A DNA stretch of 64,000 nt from Puerhibacterium puerhi (lineage in GTDB: Bacteria; Actinomycetota; Actinomycetes; Actinomycetales; Cellulomonadaceae), in assembly GCF_009846865.1 (NCBI RefSeq), contig NZ_WUWN01000006.1, forward strand, positions 1 through 64,000, given 5' to 3'. This document shows positions 61,401 to 64,000 of this stretch, piece after piece. Position numbers and translations under genes: made by a program. How positions within the stretch are numbered: position 1 is the stretch's first letter; each line of letters starts with the position of its first letter. The notes beneath the pieces were generated by a model that ran no database searches, was not told the origin of the DNA, and saw only the letters and a list, made by a program, of their open reading frames with translations.

Positions 61401-61862
61401 GTGGGCGAGCAGAGCAGCGAGCGGGCACGCGATGACGACTGGGCGCAGCGACGCACCGAGGCGGCGCAGGTCAAGGCGGACCGGCTACGGGCCAAGCAGG
61501 ACGCCGAGCACGCGCACGCCGAGGCCATGCTCGAGGCGTTCGTCGACGTCGCGCGCCGGGTGGGCCTGGAGCCGGAGCCGCTGCGGGTGCGCGGGTACGG
61601 CGGCCGCGGCGAGGCCCGCACGCCGCTGCGGGGCTGGTACCTGCGGGTCGACCGCACCGCGGCCGTCAGCACCGACGCGGAGTTCTACGTCCTGACGGCG
61701 CCGCTGTCCGTCGTCGACCGTCTGCGCGGCGTGCACCCCCGCCCGCAGCGGCCCCCGCTCGTGCTCGGCGCGGGCGGCAAGGACGGCGAGTCCATCGAGC
61801 TCGGCCAGGCCCTCGACCGGGTGCTGCCCGGCTGGCGCTCCGTGCCGCCCGCGGGGCTCTGA
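61401..61862 (+). CDS. Conserved hypothetical protein with coiled N-terminus
   Basis: The 153-aa protein has a charged helical lead (WAQRRTEAAQVKADRLRAKQDAEHAHAEAMLEAF) and a beta-rich second half ending DGESIELGQALDRVLPG. No family is recognised. The GTG at 61401 is preceded by GACACT at a six-base gap, suggesting a leaderless start. Confidence 0.6.
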   Translation: MGEQSSERARDDDWAQRRTEAAQVKADRLRAKQDAEHAHAEAMLEAFVDVARRVGLEPEPLRVRGYGGRGEARTPLRGWYLRVDRTAAVSTDAEFYVLTAPLSVVDRLRGVHPRPQRPPLVLGAGGKDGESIELGQALDRVLPGWRSVPPAGL

Positions 61863-61883
61863 GAACCCGCCCGCCAAACCCCC

Positions 61884-61914
61884 TTGCGGTTGACGCAGCG
61901 TCAACTCCTACGGT
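61884..61914 (+). promoter_or_regulatory. MerR-type promoter with operator in a 19-bp spacer
   Basis: The -35 TTGCGG (61884-61889) and -10 TACGGT (61909-61914) are 19 bp apart. The spacer holds the palindrome TTGACGCAGCGTCAA (61890-61904). The -10 is seven bases before the ATG at 61922, so the gene is probably leaderless and autoregulated. Confidence 0.65.
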
Positions 61915-61921
61915 GATCGGC

Positions 61922-62710
61922 ATGGACTGGTCGATCCAAGAGGTCGCACGCCTCGCCGGCGTCACGAGCCGCACCCTGCGGCACTACGACGCCGTCGGGC
62001 TGCTGCCGCCCAGCCGCGTCGCGGCCGGCGGCACCCGCCGCTACGACCGCACGGCGATCGTGCGGCTGCAGCGCATCCTGCTGCTGCGCGAGCTCGGGCT
62101 CGGGCTCGACGCCGTGGGCCGCGTGCTCGCGGAGCAGACCGACGAGGCGCGCGCCCTGCGCGAGCACCTCGACGAGCTGCACCGCGAGCGGGACCGGATC
62201 GACCGCCAGATCACGTCCGTGCGCCGCACCCTCGCGGCGCTGCAGGACGGGCTGGACGACGGACCGGACGACGCAGACAAGGAGACGATCATGGCCGCCG
62301 ACATGCTGGACGGGTTCGACCACACCCGGTACAAGGAGGAGGTCGAGCAGCGCTGGGGCCGCGAGGCGTACGCCAGCGGCGACGCCTGGTGGCGCGGGCT
62401 GGGCGCGGAGAGGCAGCAGGAGTTCCTGCGCGAGGTGAACGCGCTCAACGCCGACTGGCAGGCCGCCTGGCAGGACGGCGTGGACCCCGCGGAGGAGCGG
62501 GCGCAGGCGCTCGCCGAGCGCCACGCGCGCTGGCTCGCCGGCGTGCCGGGCACGCCGGGGCACGCGGAGGCCCGGCCGCCGGCCGACTACGTGCTCGGCC
62601 TGGCCGAGATGTACGTCGCCGACGAGCGGTTCGCCGCGAACTACGGCGGCACGGAGGGCGCGGCGTTCGTCCGCGACGCCCTGACCGCGTGGGTCGAGGC
62701 CCACCGCTGA
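61922..62710 (+). CDS. MerR family regulator with TipAS ligand-binding domain
   Basis: The 262-aa protein has a MerR winged HTH (about 3-70, WSIQEVARLAGVTSRTLRHYDAVGLLPPSRV), a long coiled helix (about 75-115) and a TipAS domain (about 120-262, with RYKEEVEQRWGREAYASGDAWWRGL). TipAL-type regulators bind thiopeptide-like drugs covalently and activate transcription. The promoter has the long spacer typical of MerR control. The inducer and other targets are unknown. Confidence 0.88.
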   Translation: MDWSIQEVARLAGVTSRTLRHYDAVGLLPPSRVAAGGTRRYDRTAIVRLQRILLLRELGLGLDAVGRVLAEQTDEARALREHLDELHRERDRIDRQITSVRRTLAALQDGLDDGPDDADKETIMAADMLDGFDHTRYKEEVEQRWGREAYASGDAWWRGLGAERQQEFLREVNALNADWQAAWQDGVDPAEERAQALAERHARWLAGVPGTPGHAEARPPADYVLGLAEMYVADERFAANYGGTEGAAFVRDALTAWVEAHR

Positions 62711-62755
62711 GCCCGACGGCGGCCGCCACCGCGCTCCGTGGCGGCGGCCGCCGGC

Positions 62756-63181
62756 TCAGCCCTCCGGCGTGAAGCCCCGGGCGAGCCGCCACACGTTCTG
62801 GTCGCCGGTGCGCTCGAACGTGAACCGGTCCACCGTGCGCTGGATCAGCGCGAGCCCGCGCCCGCTGGTCGCGGTGTCGGCGGGCAGCCCGCGGTCCAGG
62901 TCGACGGGGGTGGCGGCGCCGTCGTCGATCACCTCCGCGTGCACCGCGCCGTCGTCGGCCGTGAGGTCGACGGCGACGTGGACGTGGTCGGCGGCCGGCA
63001 CGGCGTGCTGCACCACGTTGGCGACGACCTCGACCAGGGCGATCTCGAAGAGCATGCGGTCGGTGTCGGGCACGTGGGGCGCCGAGGCCCACAGCTGGGC
63101 GACGCCCTCGTGGACGGCGTCGAGGAGCTCGCCGTCGGCCGGCCCCTCGAGCCGCACGGCGGCGGGCTCGTCAGCCGGCAC
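62756..63181 (-). CDS. RsbW-like ATP-binding anti-sigma regulatory protein
   Basis: The 141-aa protein has a GHKL-type fold: FEIALVEVVANVVQHAVPAADHVHVAVDLTADD (the N box), VIDDGAATPVDL and GRGLALIQRTVDRF. Such proteins bind a sigma factor and phosphorylate their STAS antagonist. Its GTG lies within the end of the upstream STAS gene, so the pair is coupled. Confidence 0.85.
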   Translation of the reverse strand: MPADEPAAVRLEGPADGELLDAVHEGVAQLWASAPHVPDTDRMLFEIALVEVVANVVQHAVPAADHVHVAVDLTADDGAVHAEVIDDGAATPVDLDRGLPADTATSGRGLALIQRTVDRFTFERTGDQNVWRLARGFTPEG

Positions 63182-63506
63182 GGAGGGCCTCCTCGACGCT
63201 GGCGCGGGGCTGGAGCACGCGGTCCATCGTCGTGAGCTCCAGCACCGTGGTCACCTGCGCGGTGGGCCGGGCGATGCGCAGGTCCCCGCCCGCGGTCCGG
63301 GTGGCGCGCAGGCCGCCCACCAGGGCGCCGAGGCCGGAGGAGTCCATGAACGTGGTGTCCGCGAGGTCCACGACCACCATCGGCCGGCCCCGTGAGACGG
63401 ACCGGTCGACCAGCGCCTTGAGCTCGCCCGCCGACGTCATGGTCAGCCGCCCCTGCGGGGCGATGACCGTGGCGCCGTCCTCGACGTCCTCGACCCGGAA
63501 CTCCAT
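63171..63506 (-). CDS. STAS-domain anti-sigma factor antagonist
   Basis: The 111-aa protein is a STAS domain with GATVIAPQGRLTMTSAGELKALVDRS and VVVDLADTTFMDSSGLGALVGGLR, the Ser of which is the expected phosphorylation site. It overlaps the RsbW-like gene by 11 bases and begins right after a glycosyltransferase stop. The partner sigma factor is not in the window. Confidence 0.87.
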   Translation of the reverse strand: MEFRVEDVEDGATVIAPQGRLTMTSAGELKALVDRSVSRGRPMVVVDLADTTFMDSSGLGALVGGLRATRTAGGDLRIARPTAQVTTVLELTTMDRVLQPRASVEEALRAG

Positions 63507-64000
63507 TCAGCTCTCCTCTCCGGCGCCCTGGTACCCGCGGTACCGCAGGGCGCTGACGATGACGCTCAGCACGACGAGGTCGTAGGCGACCCACAGCAGG
63601 TTGACGGTGGTGCCCACCCAGGGCGCCAGCCCCGTCCCGGCGCGCACGACGCCGACGACGGCGGCGACCACGAGCAGCGCCATCGCGGCCAGCTGCGGAC
63701 GCACCAGCCGCCACGCGCCCCGGTTGCTGCCGCGCACCTTGGGGGTCACGGCGAAGCCCAGGGGACGGCCGAACCACACGTTTGCGGCGGCGGTGACGGT
63801 GGCGCGGATCCACACCGGGAACAGCGCCAGGCTGTACTGCTGGCCGCGCCACGTGCGCACGCCGTGCGCCGCGACGAGGAACAGCAGCTGGCTGGCGACC
63901 TGGAAGGGGACGAAGCGGGCGAAGAAGTCGACCGACCACGCGGTGACCGGCAGCACCCCGAAGCACAGGAAGATGATCGGCGCGGCGAGGTAGACCACGG
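63507..64000 (-). CDS. C-terminus of a membrane glycosyltransferase (cellulose-synthase-like, GT2)
   Basis: The frame continues past the right end of the window. The visible 160 or so residues (MVYLAAPIIFLCFGVLPVTAWSV ... GRPLGFAVTPKVRG) are multi-spanning membrane sequence like the C-terminal part of bacterial cellulose-synthase-type GT2 enzymes. The catalytic part is not in the window. It is immediately followed by the STAS and RsbW-like genes, an order I associate with actinobacterial surface-polysaccharide control. Confidence 0.65.
   Translation of the reverse strand, partial: VVYLAAPIIFLCFGVLPVTAWSVDFFARFVPFQVASQLLFLVAAHGVRTWRGQQYSLALFPVWIRATVTAAANVWFGRPLGFAVTPKVRGSNRGAWRLVRPQLAAMALLVVAAVVGVVRAGTGLAPWVGTTVNLLWVAYDLVVLSVIVSALRYRGYQGAGEES

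Noticed and set aside
1-64000. CRISPR arrays, tRNA or rRNA genes, prophage or complete insertion sequences
   Set aside because: No regularly spaced repeats with unique spacers, no cloverleaf with a GTTCRA loop, no transposase or phage structural gene was seen.

Overview
The window is very GC-rich DNA (visually above 70 percent) from an actinobacterium, most likely a member of Micrococcales close to Cellulomonas, Cellulosimicrobium or Isoptericola. This rests on composition, frequent GTG starts, many TANNNT-6/7 nt-start-codon (leaderless) signatures, WYL, LmeA, AlkZ-like, PASTA and TipAS-type proteins, and the SAM-IV riboswitch class. The species call is inference. No rRNA, tRNA, CRISPR array, complete insertion sequence or phage is visible. 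Most of the window is chromosomal housekeeping or metabolic DNA.

Left part (1-23.2 kb): a siderophore-interacting protein; a DUF3072 gene bracketed by two copies of a 70-bp perfect palindrome; a WYL regulator divergent from an epoxide hydrolase, with a tandem operator between them; a lipoprotein pair; an unusual one-piece GAF / histidine kinase / degenerate receiver / LuxR-HTH protein upstream of an aldolase-HAD-DhaL-DhaK operon; a protein with HTH and degenerate nucleotidyltransferase domains; a 2-hydroxyacid dehydrogenase; a 5-oxoprolinase operon (pxpA, fused pxpB-pxpC, biotin carboxylase); a secreted VanY-PASTA peptidase; and a run with DUF2087, YbaK, STAS, LmeA and AlkZ-like genes.

Middle (23.2-46 kb): an NSS transporter with its MetS-like small subunit; an ArgR-box-controlled amino-acid ABC transporter; DUF2076 and cold-shock genes with strong terminators; an aldo/keto reductase; a branched-chain amino-acid transporter whose binding protein gene converges on livHMGF (LivH carries an extra secreted domain); an S9 peptidase; a PiT phosphate transporter behind a three-unit PHO box; a GH3 lipoprotein with an SRPBCC gene; threonine aldolase; VanZ; and a phosphoglycerate-mutase-type phosphatase.

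Right part (46-64 kb): a giant TM0106-type nuclease-helicase, a GntR regulator with a candidate operator, YchJ, an MFS transporter and a secreted GH3 enzyme. A lower-GC, probably acquired type II restriction-modification pair follows at 55.1-57.4 kb, then about 0.8 kb without a convincing gene. Next is a SAM-IV riboswitch, with a Shine-Dalgarno-masking hairpin, in front of an uncharacterised 145-aa gene. After it come small enzymes, a TipAS-type MerR regulator with a textbook 19-bp-spacer promoter, and an anti-sigma/STAS pair behind the end of a membrane glycosyltransferase.

Most notable: the riboswitch and its orphan target, the restriction-modification island, three extragenic repeat families (70-bp palindrome, CGCCGAGATAGAGAG unit, 62-bp tandem hairpin), the kinase-regulator fusion, and readable PHO, ARG and MerR control sites.
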